DNA of 64,000 nt from Microbacterium sp. lyk4-40-TSB-66 (GTDB taxonomy: Bacteria > Actinomycetota > Actinomycetes > Actinomycetales > Microbacteriaceae). The position numbers were made by a program, and so were the translations under genes. Each line of letters opens with the position of its first letter. The stretch's first letter is position 1. Positions 54,575 through 63,546 of the stretch are shown here, piece by piece. Where the stretch lies: positions 186,001-250,000 of the forward strand of contig NZ_JARVRW010000002.1 of the NCBI RefSeq assembly GCF_030209475.1, written 5' to 3'. The notes beneath the pieces were generated by a model, which saw nothing but the letters and a program-made list of their open reading frames with translations, made no database searches and had not been told where the DNA came from.

Positions 54575-55780
54575 TCAGAGGGCGATCATCATGCGGGCGG
54601 GCCGCGCGGCGAAAGCACCGTCGAGCAGGAGGCACGCGGCTCCCACCGCGGCCACGTCGACGCCGACGAGGGAACGGCGGACGACGATCGCCCGCGTCGA
54701 CGTCGACACCGGATCACTCGCCACCCGGGCTGCGACGGTGTCGCCGAGCACCTCCGCGAGTCGCTCCCAGACGGGGCCGCCGAGCACGACCTCGTCGACG
54801 TCGAGGAGGTTGTTGGTCACCACCAGGGCACGCGCGATCCGCTCCCCCGCGCGCTCGAGCACCGCCATGGCCCGCGGGTCGCCGCGGCGCGCGTCGGCGA
54901 CGAGACGGTCGAGGTGGGGGCGCGTGTCGCCCGCATCTCCCGGATCGACCCCGGCTTCGGCGAGGAGCACGCGCGGTTCGATCGACACACCGAGGCACCC
55001 GCGAGAGCCGCACTCGCATCGCGGTCCGTCGGGGTCGACCACGACATGGGCGATGCCGCCGGCGTTGCCGGTGCGCCCGCGCACCGGCGCACCGGCGATG
55101 GCCACGCCGAGACCCACACCGGCGCCGTAGTACAGGAACATCGCGTCGGTCAGCCGGTCGGAGCGGTCGAACCACATCTCGCCGACCATCGCCGCGGTGA
55201 CGTCCTTCTCGACGAGGACCGGCAGGCCGGTCACCGCGCCGAGGTCTTCGCGCACATTGACGTTGTGCCACTGCGGAAGCAGCGGCGGATCGAGCAGGCG
55301 TCCGCCTCGGGCGTCGAAGGGACCGGGGGCGGCGACGCCCACACCGAGCACGAGGTCGCGCGAGATGCCCGCGCGCTCGACGATCGTGTCGACGGCGGCA
55401 CCCACGGCATCCACCAGTTCGGCGGGGGTGGCGTGAGGTGCGCGCGGGATCTCGTCGTGCACGATGACCTCTCCCGCCATGTCGACGACGACGATCGTGT
55501 CGACCACGGGATCGAGGTGCACGCCCACGGCGAAACGGGAGCGGGGGTCGAGCTTCAGCAGCGTCCGGGGCTTGCCGGGGCCGGAGATGACCTTGCCCGC
55601 CTCGACGATGAGCCCCTCGTCGGCGAGGCGCCGGGTGACGTTGCTCAGCGTCTGGGCGCTCAGGCCCGTGCGCGCCGAGAGTTCCACGCGGCTGAGCCCC
55701 TCGGGCGAGCGGCGGATCAGGTCGAGCACCAGCGTCTGGTTGTACTCACCCACCGCGGGCAGGTTGGATCCCGTACGCAT
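54575..55780 (-). CDS. ROK family transcriptional regulator
   Basis: 401 residues. A MarR-like winged helix (VELSARTGLSAQTLSNVTRRLADEGLIVEAGK) is fused to a ROK sugar-kinase fold with YYGAGVGLGVAIAG and GNAGGIAHVVVDPDGPRCECGSRGCLG. The CxCGxxGC zinc motif is intact but its usual final Glu is Gly. The kinase DxGxT phosphate motif is absent, so it senses rather than phosphorylates. It lies between a ROK kinase and the mannoside transport operon and is probably the repressor of the promoter at 54482-54510. Confidence 0.88.
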   Translation of the reverse strand: MRTGSNLPAVGEYNQTLVLDLIRRSPEGLSRVELSARTGLSAQTLSNVTRRLADEGLIVEAGKVISGPGKPRTLLKLDPRSRFAVGVHLDPVVDTIVVVDMAGEVIVHDEIPRAPHATPAELVDAVGAAVDTIVERAGISRDLVLGVGVAAPGPFDARGGRLLDPPLLPQWHNVNVREDLGAVTGLPVLVEKDVTAAMVGEMWFDRSDRLTDAMFLYYGAGVGLGVAIAGAPVRGRTGNAGGIAHVVVDPDGPRCECGSRGCLGVSIEPRVLLAEAGVDPGDAGDTRPHLDRLVADARRGDPRAMAVLERAGERIARALVVTNNLLDVDEVVLGGPVWERLAEVLGDTVAARVASDPVSTSTRAIVVRRSLVGVDVAAVGAACLLLDGAFAARPARMMIAL

Positions 55781-55876
55781 GGCCCCCGCCTTCGTTCGCC
55801 GGCCCGCGGCGCGGCCCTCGCCGTTCAGCGTACGCCCGCCCCGCGCGGGCTCCGGGCCGCTCGGCGGGGCGCCGCG

Positions 55877-56809
55877 TCAGGACTGCAGCGCGAGGGCCGC
55901 GGCCCCCAGCAGCGGCCCGTCGCCGTCGAGGCCGGAACCGACCACGCGGCATCGACGCGCGTACGCGTGCAACGACGCCGCCTGGGCAGCGGCCCGCACC
56001 TGATCGATGTAGTCGGGCGCCACGTGCGAGAAGCCGCCGGCGATGGCGACGGCCTCGAGGTCGCACAGGGTCGCCGCCGCGGCGATGGCCTGGCCGACCG
56101 CGGTGGCCGAGCGCGACACGGCGGCGACGGCGACGGGGTCGCCGGCCGCGTGCGAGGCCGCGAGATCGAGGCCCGTCTCGCCCTCCCAGCCCTGCGTGCG
56201 GGCCCACGCGACGGTGCCGGGGCCGGCCGCGACGGCCTCGAGAGTGGATGCCACGACCTCGTCGTCCTCGATGGTGCGCACGAAGATCTGGCCCAGGTGA
56301 CCGGCGTTGCCGCTCGCGCCCGTGACGGGCCGGCCGCCCATGACGAACCCGCCGCCCACTCCCGTGGACACCACGATCGCCATGGCGTCGTCGCAGCCGA
56401 CGAGGGCCCCGCGCCAGTGCTCGGCGAGCGCGATGCACGTGCCGTCGAGGGCGAGGTGGATCGGACCGTCGACGAGGCCCTCGAGCACGTCGTCGATCGC
56501 GAGGCCCGCGGCCAGGGGGAGGTTCAGCGGCGACACCGAGCGCGAGGGCAGGTCGACCGGACCGGCGCTGCCGACGCCGATCGCACCGACGCGGGCGTCG
56601 GGGGCTGCGGCGAGGGCCGCGATCGCGGCCTCGCGCACGTGACGCGCCACCTCGTCGCGGTCGGCGTGGCGTCCGGTCGTCCGCCGCGAGACGCTCTCGC
56701 GGACGACCTCGCCGTCGAGGGACACGAGGGCCGCGTCGACCTTGGTCCCGCCGATGTCGACGGCGAGCACGTGGGTGGACGCGGGAAGGGACGGGGTGGC
56801 ATCGGACAT
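55877..56809 (-). CDS. ROK family sugar kinase (glucokinase/mannokinase-like)
   Basis: 310 residues from ATG 56809, with AGGAG seven bases upstream. The ATP-binding motif is DIGGTKVDAALV; GVGSAGPVDL, the Asp of LALDGTCIALAEHW and STGVGGGFVMGGRPVTGASGNAGHLGQ follow. It lacks the Cys zinc cluster of many ROK kinases. It probably phosphorylates mannose or glucose released by the GH38 mannosidase. Transcribed ahead of the ROK regulator with a 96-base gap. Confidence 0.87.
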   Translation of the reverse strand: MSDATPSLPASTHVLAVDIGGTKVDAALVSLDGEVVRESVSRRTTGRHADRDEVARHVREAAIAALAAAPDARVGAIGVGSAGPVDLPSRSVSPLNLPLAAGLAIDDVLEGLVDGPIHLALDGTCIALAEHWRGALVGCDDAMAIVVSTGVGGGFVMGGRPVTGASGNAGHLGQIFVRTIEDDEVVASTLEAVAAGPGTVAWARTQGWEGETGLDLAASHAAGDPVAVAAVSRSATAVGQAIAAAATLCDLEAVAIAGGFSHVAPDYIDQVRAAAQAASLHAYARRCRVVGSGLDGDGPLLGAAALALQS

Positions 56810-56993
56810 GCGCGGGGCTCCTCGGGTGGACCAACGCTCCCCGATCCTAGGGGCCGGTGCATCCGCCGAGTGACCCCTGAAGGTCCCGCGGAATCGAGCC
56901 CCGCTACCCGTGGCGCGGGTTACGATCAGGTCACGGCGGCGAGGATGCGCCTCTACCCGCGACACACCTCTGCCCCGCGAGACAAGGGATGCC

Positions 56994-58040
56994 ATGGACG
57001 AGACGGTCACGCCCGAGGCGGCATCGCGGTTGCGCCGCGGAGACTCCGCCCCCGCCCGAGCGGTGCTCGACGCCCCGCTGGACGCGGACGATTTCGCACG
57101 CCTGACCGGGAAGATCCTCGCCTCGGTCGGCCGGGTCATCGACGGCAAGCCGCACGCCGTGCGCAGCGCCCTCATCGCCCTCCTGGCCGAGGGACACCTG
57201 CTCATCGAAGACGTGCCGGGGGTCGGCAAGACGATGCTCGCCCGGGCGCTGGCGGCCACGATCGACGCCGACGTCCGCCGCATCCAATTCACCCCCGATC
57301 TGCTGCCGGGCGACATCACCGGCGTGTCGGTGTTCAATCCGGTGCAGCGGCACTTCGAGTTCACGCCCGGCGCGGTGTTCGCGCACATCGTCATCGCCGA
57401 CGAGATCAACCGCTCCTCCCCCAAGACGCAGTCCTCGCTGCTCGAGGCGATGGAGGAGCGTCAGGTGACCGTCGACGGTCGCACGCACGTGCTGCCCTCG
57501 CCCTTCCTCGTCGTGGCGACCCAGAACCCGTACGAGATGGAGGGCACCTACGCCCTCCCCGAGGCGCAGCGCGACCGGTTCCTCATGCGCATCTCGATGG
57601 GGTATCCGGATGCCGCGGCGGAAGCGCTCATGCTCCGCCAGCGCGACGCGGTCAACCCGCTCGACGGCCTGACCCCGGTCGCCTCGGCGCGCGAGGTCAC
57701 CGCGATGATCGCCTGGGCGCGCGGCGTGCACGTCGCCCCCGCGCTCGAGGAGTACGTCGTGGCCCTCGCGCAGGCCACGCGCAGCCACCCCGACATCCGC
57801 CTCGGCGCGAGCCCGCGCGCGACCCTGCAGCTGGTGCGCGCCGCGAAGGTGCGCGCGGCCCTCGACGCCCGCTCGTACGTGATCCCCGATGACATCACCG
57901 AGCTGCTGTCGCCGGTGTTCGCGCACCGCCTGATCCCGAACCGGTCCGCCGCGGGCGGGCGGGCCGGGGCCGCCGTCGTGGTCGATGCGCTCGAGCGCAT
58001 CGCCGCGAGCGTGCGGGTGCCCCTCGCGTCGCGCCCGTGA
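56994..58040 (+). CDS. MoxR family AAA+ ATPase
   Basis: 348 residues from ATG 56994, preceded by GGGA. Walker A is EDVPGVGKTMLARALA, Walker B HIVIADEINRSSPKTQSSLLEAMEERQV, sensor-1 VVATQNPYEMEGTY and the arginine finger region EAQRDRFLMRI. MoxR ATPases act as chaperones for maturation of partner complexes. It is coupled by a GTGA overlap to the DUF58 protein, with the transglutaminase next: the common MoxR-DUF58-TgpA module. Confidence 0.93.
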   Translation: MDETVTPEAASRLRRGDSAPARAVLDAPLDADDFARLTGKILASVGRVIDGKPHAVRSALIALLAEGHLLIEDVPGVGKTMLARALAATIDADVRRIQFTPDLLPGDITGVSVFNPVQRHFEFTPGAVFAHIVIADEINRSSPKTQSSLLEAMEERQVTVDGRTHVLPSPFLVVATQNPYEMEGTYALPEAQRDRFLMRISMGYPDAAAEALMLRQRDAVNPLDGLTPVASAREVTAMIAWARGVHVAPALEEYVVALAQATRSHPDIRLGASPRATLQLVRAAKVRAALDARSYVIPDDITELLSPVFAHRLIPNRSAAGGRAGAAVVVDALERIAASVRVPLASRP

Positions 58041-59293
58041 GGTCGGCGGTGCGACGGCGGTGGCCCTTCACCCTGCGCGGGACGGGGGCGCTGCTGCTCA
58101 CGGCCGCGGCGTTCGTGATCGCCGAAAGGGCCGGCATCCCCGAACTGCTGTACTTCGCGACCCTGCTGGCGGCGCTCCTGGTGGCCGCGGCGATCGCGCT
58201 CCTGCTGACGCGGGGGGCGGGCACCGTCACCCGCGTCGTCTCCCCCGACGTGCCCGAGGTGGGCGGCACCGCGTCGGTGACCGTGCGGGCGGGCCTGCGC
58301 AGCGCCCTGCCCAGCGGCCCCGGCCGGTGGTCCGATTCCCTCCCCCCGGGCGTCACGGGTCGAGCCGAGGGCACCTCTCCGGCCACCGGGTCGGCGCTGT
58401 CGGGAACCGGAGCCGCCGTGCAGGTGCACTACGACATGGTCGGCGTGACGCGTGGCATCCATGCTCTGGGGCCCCTCGAGGTGACGACCACCGATCCGTT
58501 CGGGCTGCTGCGGCGACGTCTCGCACTGGGGCGCACGACGCCCGTGACCGTCGCACCGGCGATCGTCGACCTCGCCCCGCTCCCCCGCGCCTCGGGTGAG
58601 GCCGGCGGCAGTCGCCAGACGACCACGCTGCAGCTGGGGCAGGGGTCCGACAACCTCGTCGCGCGCCCGTACGCCCCGGGCGACTCGATGCGTCGCATCC
58701 ACTGGCGCGCGACCGCCCACCGCGACACGCTCATGGTGCGTCAGGAGGAGCAGGAGTCGAGCCCGGCGGCCACCGTGGTGCTCGACCGCGCGCTCTCGCG
58801 GTGGACCCCGAACGCTGCCGGCGCCCCGGGTGCCGATGAGGCGTTCGAGACAGCGGTGACCGCCTGCGTCTCCGTGATCGCGCGCCTCGTGCACGAGGGG
58901 TACACCGTCGACGTCGTCGACAGCGACGGCAGTCTGCTGATCGACCCGGTCGAGGGCGGCGACGACGGGGAGGCGCGGGCCGCCGCGGCCGGTTTCGCCA
59001 CCCTGCGTGCACGCGCCGATGATCCCGCGCGCCGCGTGGTGCCGGCATCCGCCGCCGCCCTGTCCGGGCCCGTCGTGGTGATCACGGGCGCGCTGGAGCC
59101 CGACGACCGCACCGCACTGGGGGCCGTGGCCCACCACTCGGCGCTGCCGGTGCTGCTCGTGGTGGCCGAGCGGGCCGAGATCCAGGGCCTGCGGGCCGGT
59201 GGATGGAGGGCCGCCGTCCTGTGGCCCGGGGGCGACGTCGCCGCCGCGTGGGACGACGCGATGGAACAGGGGCACGCCCGTGTCGACCGCTGA
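58037..59293 (+). CDS. DUF58 domain membrane protein
   Basis: 418 residues from GTG 58037. Two membrane segments at the N-terminus are followed by a beta domain and the DUF58 motif region (ARPYAPGDSMRRIHWRATAHRDTLMVRQEEQE), the best-conserved part of the family, then a von Willebrand A-like domain. It works with MoxR, probably as the substrate-binding or adaptor partner; no enzymatic role is known. Confidence 0.9.
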   Translation: MRSAVRRRWPFTLRGTGALLLTAAAFVIAERAGIPELLYFATLLAALLVAAAIALLLTRGAGTVTRVVSPDVPEVGGTASVTVRAGLRSALPSGPGRWSDSLPPGVTGRAEGTSPATGSALSGTGAAVQVHYDMVGVTRGIHALGPLEVTTTDPFGLLRRRLALGRTTPVTVAPAIVDLAPLPRASGEAGGSRQTTTLQLGQGSDNLVARPYAPGDSMRRIHWRATAHRDTLMVRQEEQESSPAATVVLDRALSRWTPNAAGAPGADEAFETAVTACVSVIARLVHEGYTVDVVDSDGSLLIDPVEGGDDGEARAAAAGFATLRARADDPARRVVPASAAALSGPVVVITGALEPDDRTALGAVAHHSALPVLLVVAERAEIQGLRAGGWRAAVLWPGGDVAAAWDDAMEQGHARVDR

Positions 59294-61580
59294 TGTGACG
59301 GTGCTGCGCACGCCACGGCGCCGGCGCGATGCGACGCTGCTGACCGTCGGGCTGTTCGCCGCGATCGCGAGCGCCATGCTGCCGGTGTCCTCGGTCATCG
59401 CCCCGGGGCCGTGGGTCGTGGGGGCCGTCTTCGTCACCGCCGCCGTGCTGGGCGCGGGGCTCATCGTGCGCGTCGGGCGACTGCCGGCGGTCCTCGCCAG
59501 CGTCGTCGAGGTCGCGGTGGCCATCGTGCTGCTGACAGCCATCTTCGGCCGACCGACCGCCCTGCTCGGGGTCATCCCGACACCGGCGACCTTCGCGTCG
59601 GTCCCCGATCTGCTCGCCGCGGCATCCGAGGAGATCCGCACGGGTGTCGCTCCCGTCGACGCGCAGACGGGCCTGTCGTTCCTGCTGGTCGCCGCCATCG
59701 CCGGCCTCGCGGTAGTGCTCGATCACGTCGTCCTGACCGCGAGGATGCCGCTGCTCGCCGGCGTCGGTCTCGTCGCTGTGTCGTTGATCCCCACGATCGC
59801 CATCCCCTCCGACATCGACATCGTGGGGTTCGTGCTGTTGGCGGCGGCGCTGATGTTCCTCCTGCGCGTCGACACGCGCGCCCGCACGGCGACCTCGTCG
59901 TCGCGCGACGAGGCGCCGCCTGTGCGGGGCGTCTCGGCCACCGCTCTGGGTGTCGCCGCGGTCGCCGTGATCGTCGCGGTGGTCGCCACCCCGCTGCTCC
60001 CCCAACCGGACCTGCGCTTCGCGACAGGTGGCACCGGCGGCATCGGCACGACCATCAACCCCAACCTCGAGCTCGGCAACGACCTGCGCCAACCGCGCGA
60101 GGTCGAGGTGCTCTCGGTGCGCACCACGGCACCCACGGCCCCGTACCTGCGCGCGGTGACCCTCTCGCGTTTCGACGGCGCCGTGTGGCAGCCCGACAGC
60201 TCCGACACCGTGCCCGTCCCCGCCGAGGGCGCCGTCTTCGATCCGGTCACCGTCGCCGAGGGCGTCACCGTCGCGGACTACGACACCACGGTGACCGTCG
60301 ACCAGCTCGACAGCCCGTGGCTGCCGGTGCCTTACCCCGCGTCCACCGTGACCGGGCTCACCGGCGACTGGCTCGGGATGCCGCAGAACCGCACGGTCGT
60401 CACCCGCGCGGGGTCCACCCGCGAGCAGGTCTATCAGGTGCAGGCCGACGTGCCGCGGCCGACGCTCGAGCAGATCCGCTCGAGCGCGGTGGGGGGACCC
60501 AACCTCGACCCGTCTTTGACGTCGTTGCCCGACGACGTGCCCGCCGTCATCGGCGACACCGCACGCGAGGTGACCGCGGGCGCTCAGTCGCCCTACGACC
60601 AACTGCTGGCGCTGCAGACGTGGTTCCGCAGCAGCGAGTTCCGCTACTCGCTCGACGCCCCCGTGGAGTCGGGCTTCGACGGCGCGGGAGTGGATGCCGT
60701 CGCCGACTTCCTCGAGGTGCGCGCGGGCTACTGCGTGCACTACGCCTCCGCCTTCGCGGTGATGGCGCGCTCGCTCGGCATCCCCGCGCGCATCGTCATC
60801 GGCTACCTGCCGGGAACCGCGTCGAGCACCGCGCAGCAGGGCGGCACCGAGTACACGGTGAGCTCCAGCCAGTTGCACGCGTGGCCCGAGGTGTCGTTCG
60901 AGGGCATCGGATGGGTGCCCTTCGAGCCCACCAACAGTCTCGGCGTGCCGACGAACTTCGCGTCGGGATCGGGTTCGGGCGGGTCGGCGGCGACCGACGC
61001 CCCGGATCAGAATGCCGCCTCCCCCGACGCGCAGCCCTCGACGGCGCCGTCGCAGGCCGGCCGCCCCGACCTGGGCGAGCAGAACGGCCCCGGCGTCTCC
61101 GCCGGACAGCGGTCGTCGACGACGTGGGTCGCGCCCGCTCTGATCGCCCTCGCCCTGGCGCTGCTGGTCTTCGTGCCCTCGGTCGTGCGGGTGGTGCGCC
61201 GACGGCGCCGGCTCGCGGCCGCGGGCGCGGGCGACCCGGTCGCGGCCTGGCGCGCTCTGCAGGAGGAGGCGGTGGACCTCGGCATCCCGGCCTCCGGAGC
61301 CGAGTCGCCCCGCGCGTTCGCTGCGCGTCTGATGGGCGATCACGGTGTCGACGCCGATGACGTCGGTCTGCTGCGGGCCGCGGTGGAACGCGTCAGCTAC
61401 GCCGAGGACGCCGTGGACCCCGCGAGCGGGCCCGCGCTGGTGTCCGCGGTCGAGAGGATCCGCGCACGCCTGCGGTCGGGTGCCTCACCCGCGCGTCGCC
61501 TCCTGGCGAGCCTGTTCCCGCGCTCGCTGGTCGTGCGCTCGGGCGCGGTCGACGCGGAGCGCGAGACCGTCGCCGGCTGA
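59280..61580 (+). CDS. TgpA-type transglutaminase-like membrane protein
   Basis: 766 residues. GTG 59280 is chosen because AGGGG lies eight bases upstream; it overlaps the DUF58 gene by 14 bases (an in-frame GTG 15 bases later is possible). About six N-terminal membrane segments precede an extracellular transglutaminase core with the catalytic Cys in VRAGYCVHYASAFAVMARSLGIPAR and His in SQLHAWPEV (Asp/Asn in FEPTNSLG). A disordered Ser/Pro segment, another membrane helix and a DUF4129-like tail follow. It probably acts on envelope proteins. Confidence 0.92.
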   Translation: MSTADVTVLRTPRRRRDATLLTVGLFAAIASAMLPVSSVIAPGPWVVGAVFVTAAVLGAGLIVRVGRLPAVLASVVEVAVAIVLLTAIFGRPTALLGVIPTPATFASVPDLLAAASEEIRTGVAPVDAQTGLSFLLVAAIAGLAVVLDHVVLTARMPLLAGVGLVAVSLIPTIAIPSDIDIVGFVLLAAALMFLLRVDTRARTATSSSRDEAPPVRGVSATALGVAAVAVIVAVVATPLLPQPDLRFATGGTGGIGTTINPNLELGNDLRQPREVEVLSVRTTAPTAPYLRAVTLSRFDGAVWQPDSSDTVPVPAEGAVFDPVTVAEGVTVADYDTTVTVDQLDSPWLPVPYPASTVTGLTGDWLGMPQNRTVVTRAGSTREQVYQVQADVPRPTLEQIRSSAVGGPNLDPSLTSLPDDVPAVIGDTAREVTAGAQSPYDQLLALQTWFRSSEFRYSLDAPVESGFDGAGVDAVADFLEVRAGYCVHYASAFAVMARSLGIPARIVIGYLPGTASSTAQQGGTEYTVSSSQLHAWPEVSFEGIGWVPFEPTNSLGVPTNFASGSGSGGSAATDAPDQNAASPDAQPSTAPSQAGRPDLGEQNGPGVSAGQRSSTTWVAPALIALALALLVFVPSVVRVVRRRRRLAAAGAGDPVAAWRALQEEAVDLGIPASGAESPRAFAARLMGDHGVDADDVGLLRAAVERVSYAEDAVDPASGPALVSAVERIRARLRSGASPARRLLASLFPRSLVVRSGAVDAERETVAG

Positions 61581-61622
61581 CGGCGTCCTCCGAAGCACGT
61601 CGCCGATGTCAGCCGGAAAGAC

Positions 61623-61655
61623 GATGAGCCCCACCCCTAAGGGGTGAGGCTCATC
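61623..61655. terminator. Bidirectional terminator between TgpA and tRNA-Ser
   Basis: GATGAGCC-C-CACCCC pairs with GGGGTG-A-GGCTCATC around a TAA loop. It serves both the plus-strand transglutaminase gene and the minus-strand tRNA. Confidence 0.85.
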
Positions 61656-61658
61656 CGG

Positions 61659-61750
61659 TGGCGGAAGTGACAGGATTTGAACCTGCGAGGCGAGTTACCC
61701 CGCCTACATGGATTCCAGCCATGCTCCTTAGGCCGCTCGGACACACTTCC
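61659..61750 (-). tRNA. tRNA-Ser (anticodon GGA)
   Basis: A 92-base class II tRNA with the long variable arm expected of tRNA-Ser. Acceptor GGAAGTG/CACTTCC, anticodon stem CATGG/CCATG around loop CTGGAAT (anticodon GGA, reading TCC and TCT), T arm GCAGG-TTCAAAT-CCTGT, encoded CCA at 61659-61661. Confidence 0.95.
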
Positions 61751-61806
61751 AACAGGAAAGCTTACACGGCGACGGACCGCTCCCCCGCCGCGGCCGGGCG
61801 GTGGCG

Positions 61807-62283
61807 TCAGACGGAATCGGTCGGCGCGAGCCCGGCCACGATGCTCCGGACGTCTTCGGGATCGAAGGCGTCGGTGGAGGCGGCGAGCTCGGCCGGCGAG
61901 AACCAACGCACGTCGACGATGTCGTCGCGCTCGGTCTCGGTCCACGCGTCGCGGGCGATCTCGAAGCGTGCGGTGCGCAGCACGAAGTACGAGGCGGTTC
62001 GACGCTCGTACTCCTCGGCCGGCGGCAGGTCGATCTCGCGGTAGGCGACCGGAGCGCCGAGCGCCGGCGCGCGCAGGCCCGTCTCCTCGAAGAGCTCGCG
62101 GATCGCGGCGGTCTCGGCATCCTCCCCCGGGTCGATCCCGCCGCCGACCGTCAGCCATCGCGCGGGCCGCACGCGCCGCCCCCAGTGCTGCTTCATGAGC
62201 AGCAGGGCTCCGTCGTCGTCGAAGACGAGGATGCGGGCCGTTCTGCGGGTCTTCGGCTCGCCCGCCGTCGTGTCATCGCTCAC
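61807..62283 (-). CDS. NUDIX hydrolase
   Basis: 158 residues from GTG 62283, with GGGAG about nine bases upstream. The NUDIX box is GGGIDPGEDAETAAIRELFEETGL, with the REXXEE core as RELFEET. The N-terminal strand (ARILVFDDDGALLLMKQHWGRRVRPARWLTVGGG) resembles MutT-like house-cleaning enzymes of broad specificity. The substrate cannot be assigned. Confidence 0.9.
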   Translation of the reverse strand: MSDDTTAGEPKTRRTARILVFDDDGALLLMKQHWGRRVRPARWLTVGGGIDPGEDAETAAIRELFEETGLRAPALGAPVAYREIDLPPAEEYERRTASYFVLRTARFEIARDAWTETERDDIVDVRWFSPAELAASTDAFDPEDVRSIVAGLAPTDSV

Positions 62284-62353
62284 CTCAGAAGTCTCCCAGA
62301 GCGCGCGGGGGAACGGTCCCGGAAGCTACCCCGATGCCACGGTCGCGGCTCGA

Positions 62354-62424
62354 CGGGAGGAGGATCTGCGAAAGGAGGACCGATCGAGTCCGCGGCATCC
62401 TCCGCTCACCGGATCTCCTCCCGG
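62354..62424. repeat. Dispersed palindromic element, copy C
   Basis: Outer CGGGAGGA-G-GATC (62354-62366, one-base bulge) pairs with GATCTCCTCCCG (62412-62423); inner GGAGGAC (62374-62380) faces GGCATCCTCC (62394-62403). Same architecture as 21998-22063 and 47968-48035. Confidence 0.65.
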
Positions 62425-62489
62425 CCGGGGACGCGACCCGGCCCGGCGGAGTCAGTCACGACGCCCCGCGCGGCCGCGGCCCGGCGGGG

Positions 62490-63062
62490 TCAGTCCAGGC
62501 GCTCCTCGAGACCCGCGCGAACGGCCGGCCACTCGCCGCGGAGGATCGAGAAGTACAGCGTGTCGCCGACACTGCCGTCGGATGCGATCCGGTGGTGACG
62601 CAACCGCCCCTCGGGCGTGGCACCGAGACGCTCGATGGCCCGGGCGCTGCGCGCGTTGCGCGCGTCGCACCGCAGCGCCACGCGGTTCAGACCCCACGCG
62701 TCGAAGGCCTGTCCGAAAAGCAGCAGCTTCGTCGCGGGGTTCGTCCGCCCGCCCTGAAAGGCACGGCCGTACCACGTCGTCCCGACCTCGACCCGCCCCT
62801 GCGCCGGCGCATAGTCGTAGAAGGTCGTCGATCCGCGGATGCCGCCGGTCTCGGCATCCCGGACGGTGAACGCGAACATCCCCGGCGTCTCGCGCTGCTG
62901 CGCGACACGGTCGGCGTAGGCCTGCGTCGAGTCGGGCCAGGGCGTCGTCATCCCGCCCCAGAGCGCGGCGTCGGTGAGCGCCCACGCCTCGGCGGCGTCG
63001 TCGGGATGCGCGGGGGTGAGACGGATGCCGTGGCCCTCGAGCTCGAGGTCGTGGGCGGTCAC
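62490..63062 (-). CDS. GNAT family N-acetyltransferase (RimJ/RimL-like)
   Basis: 190 residues from GTG 63062, in GTGA overlap with the MerR stop. The RimJ/L pattern is seen in GIRLTPAHPDDAAEAW, FTVRDAETGGIRGSTTFYDY, EVGTTWYGRAFQGGRTNPATKLLLFGQAFD and the CoA-site region NRVALRCDARNARSARAIERLGA. It acetylates an unknown amino group. Coupled with and probably controlled by the MerR regulator. Confidence 0.9.
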   Translation of the reverse strand: MTAHDLELEGHGIRLTPAHPDDAAEAWALTDAALWGGMTTPWPDSTQAYADRVAQQRETPGMFAFTVRDAETGGIRGSTTFYDYAPAQGRVEVGTTWYGRAFQGGRTNPATKLLLFGQAFDAWGLNRVALRCDARNARSARAIERLGATPEGRLRHHRIASDGSVGDTLYFSILRGEWPAVRAGLEERLD

Positions 63063-63430
63063 CGTGCCTCCAGCTGCGCGACGAACTCGTCGGCGGCGGC
63101 GAGCTTGCGTCGCAGGTCGTCACGCCGCGTGCGGGCCTCGTCGCGGATGTCGCCCAGGCGCGCGGAGAGCGCCGCGTCGGCGGGGTCGGCGTCGAGCCCG
63201 TCGACGACGGCGAGCAGCTCCCCCATCTGCTCGAGCGAGTACCCCAGCGGCTTCATGCGGCGGATGAGCAGGAGCCGCGACTCGTCGTCGGCGGTGTAGA
63301 GGCGGAAGCCGCCGTCGCTGCGCGCCGAGGGCCGCAGCAGGCCGATCTCGTCGTAGTGGCGGAGGGTGCGGATCGACAGCCCGGTGCGCTCGGCGAGTTC
63401 GCCGATCTGCATCGGTCGGTGGGCTTTCAT
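63059..63430 (-). CDS. MerR family transcriptional regulator
   Basis: 123 residues from ATG 63430, with GGGG about five bases upstream. The winged helix reads MQIGELAERTGLSIRTLRHYDEIGLLRPSARSDGGFRLY, followed by RRMKPLGYSLEQMGELL and a dimerisation coiled coil. The short C-terminus lacks the Cys residues of metal sensors, so the signal is unknown. A MerR-type operator lies 17 bases upstream, and the GNAT gene is coupled downstream. Confidence 0.92.
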   Translation of the reverse strand: MKAHRPMQIGELAERTGLSIRTLRHYDEIGLLRPSARSDGGFRLYTADDESRLLLIRRMKPLGYSLEQMGELLAVVDGLDADPADAALSARLGDIRDEARTRRDDLRRKLAAADEFVAQLEAR

Positions 63431-63446
63431 GGCATCCCCGTTCCGC

Positions 63447-63469
63447 AACCCTCTCGTTACGGTAGAGTT
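63447..63469. promoter_or_regulatory. MerR-family operator between merR and sulP genes
   Basis: An imperfect 23-bp dyad: AACCCTCT, core CGTTACGG, TAGAGTT. The CGTTACG centre with CTCT/AGAG flanks fits MerR-type sites. It can serve merR (17 bases from its start) and possibly the divergent transporter gene. Confidence 0.55.
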
Positions 63470-63546
63470 CGTAGCGGTCGCGATCGCGACCCCTCTATTC
63501 TTCCCCGTACCGACGCGGGTTCCCTCCTCTCTCTCGGAGCACCTCC

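Noticed and set aside
61659..61750. tRNA-Ser as an integration site with an adjacent island
   Set aside because: No integrase, no duplicated tRNA 3' end and no compositional break nearby within the window.
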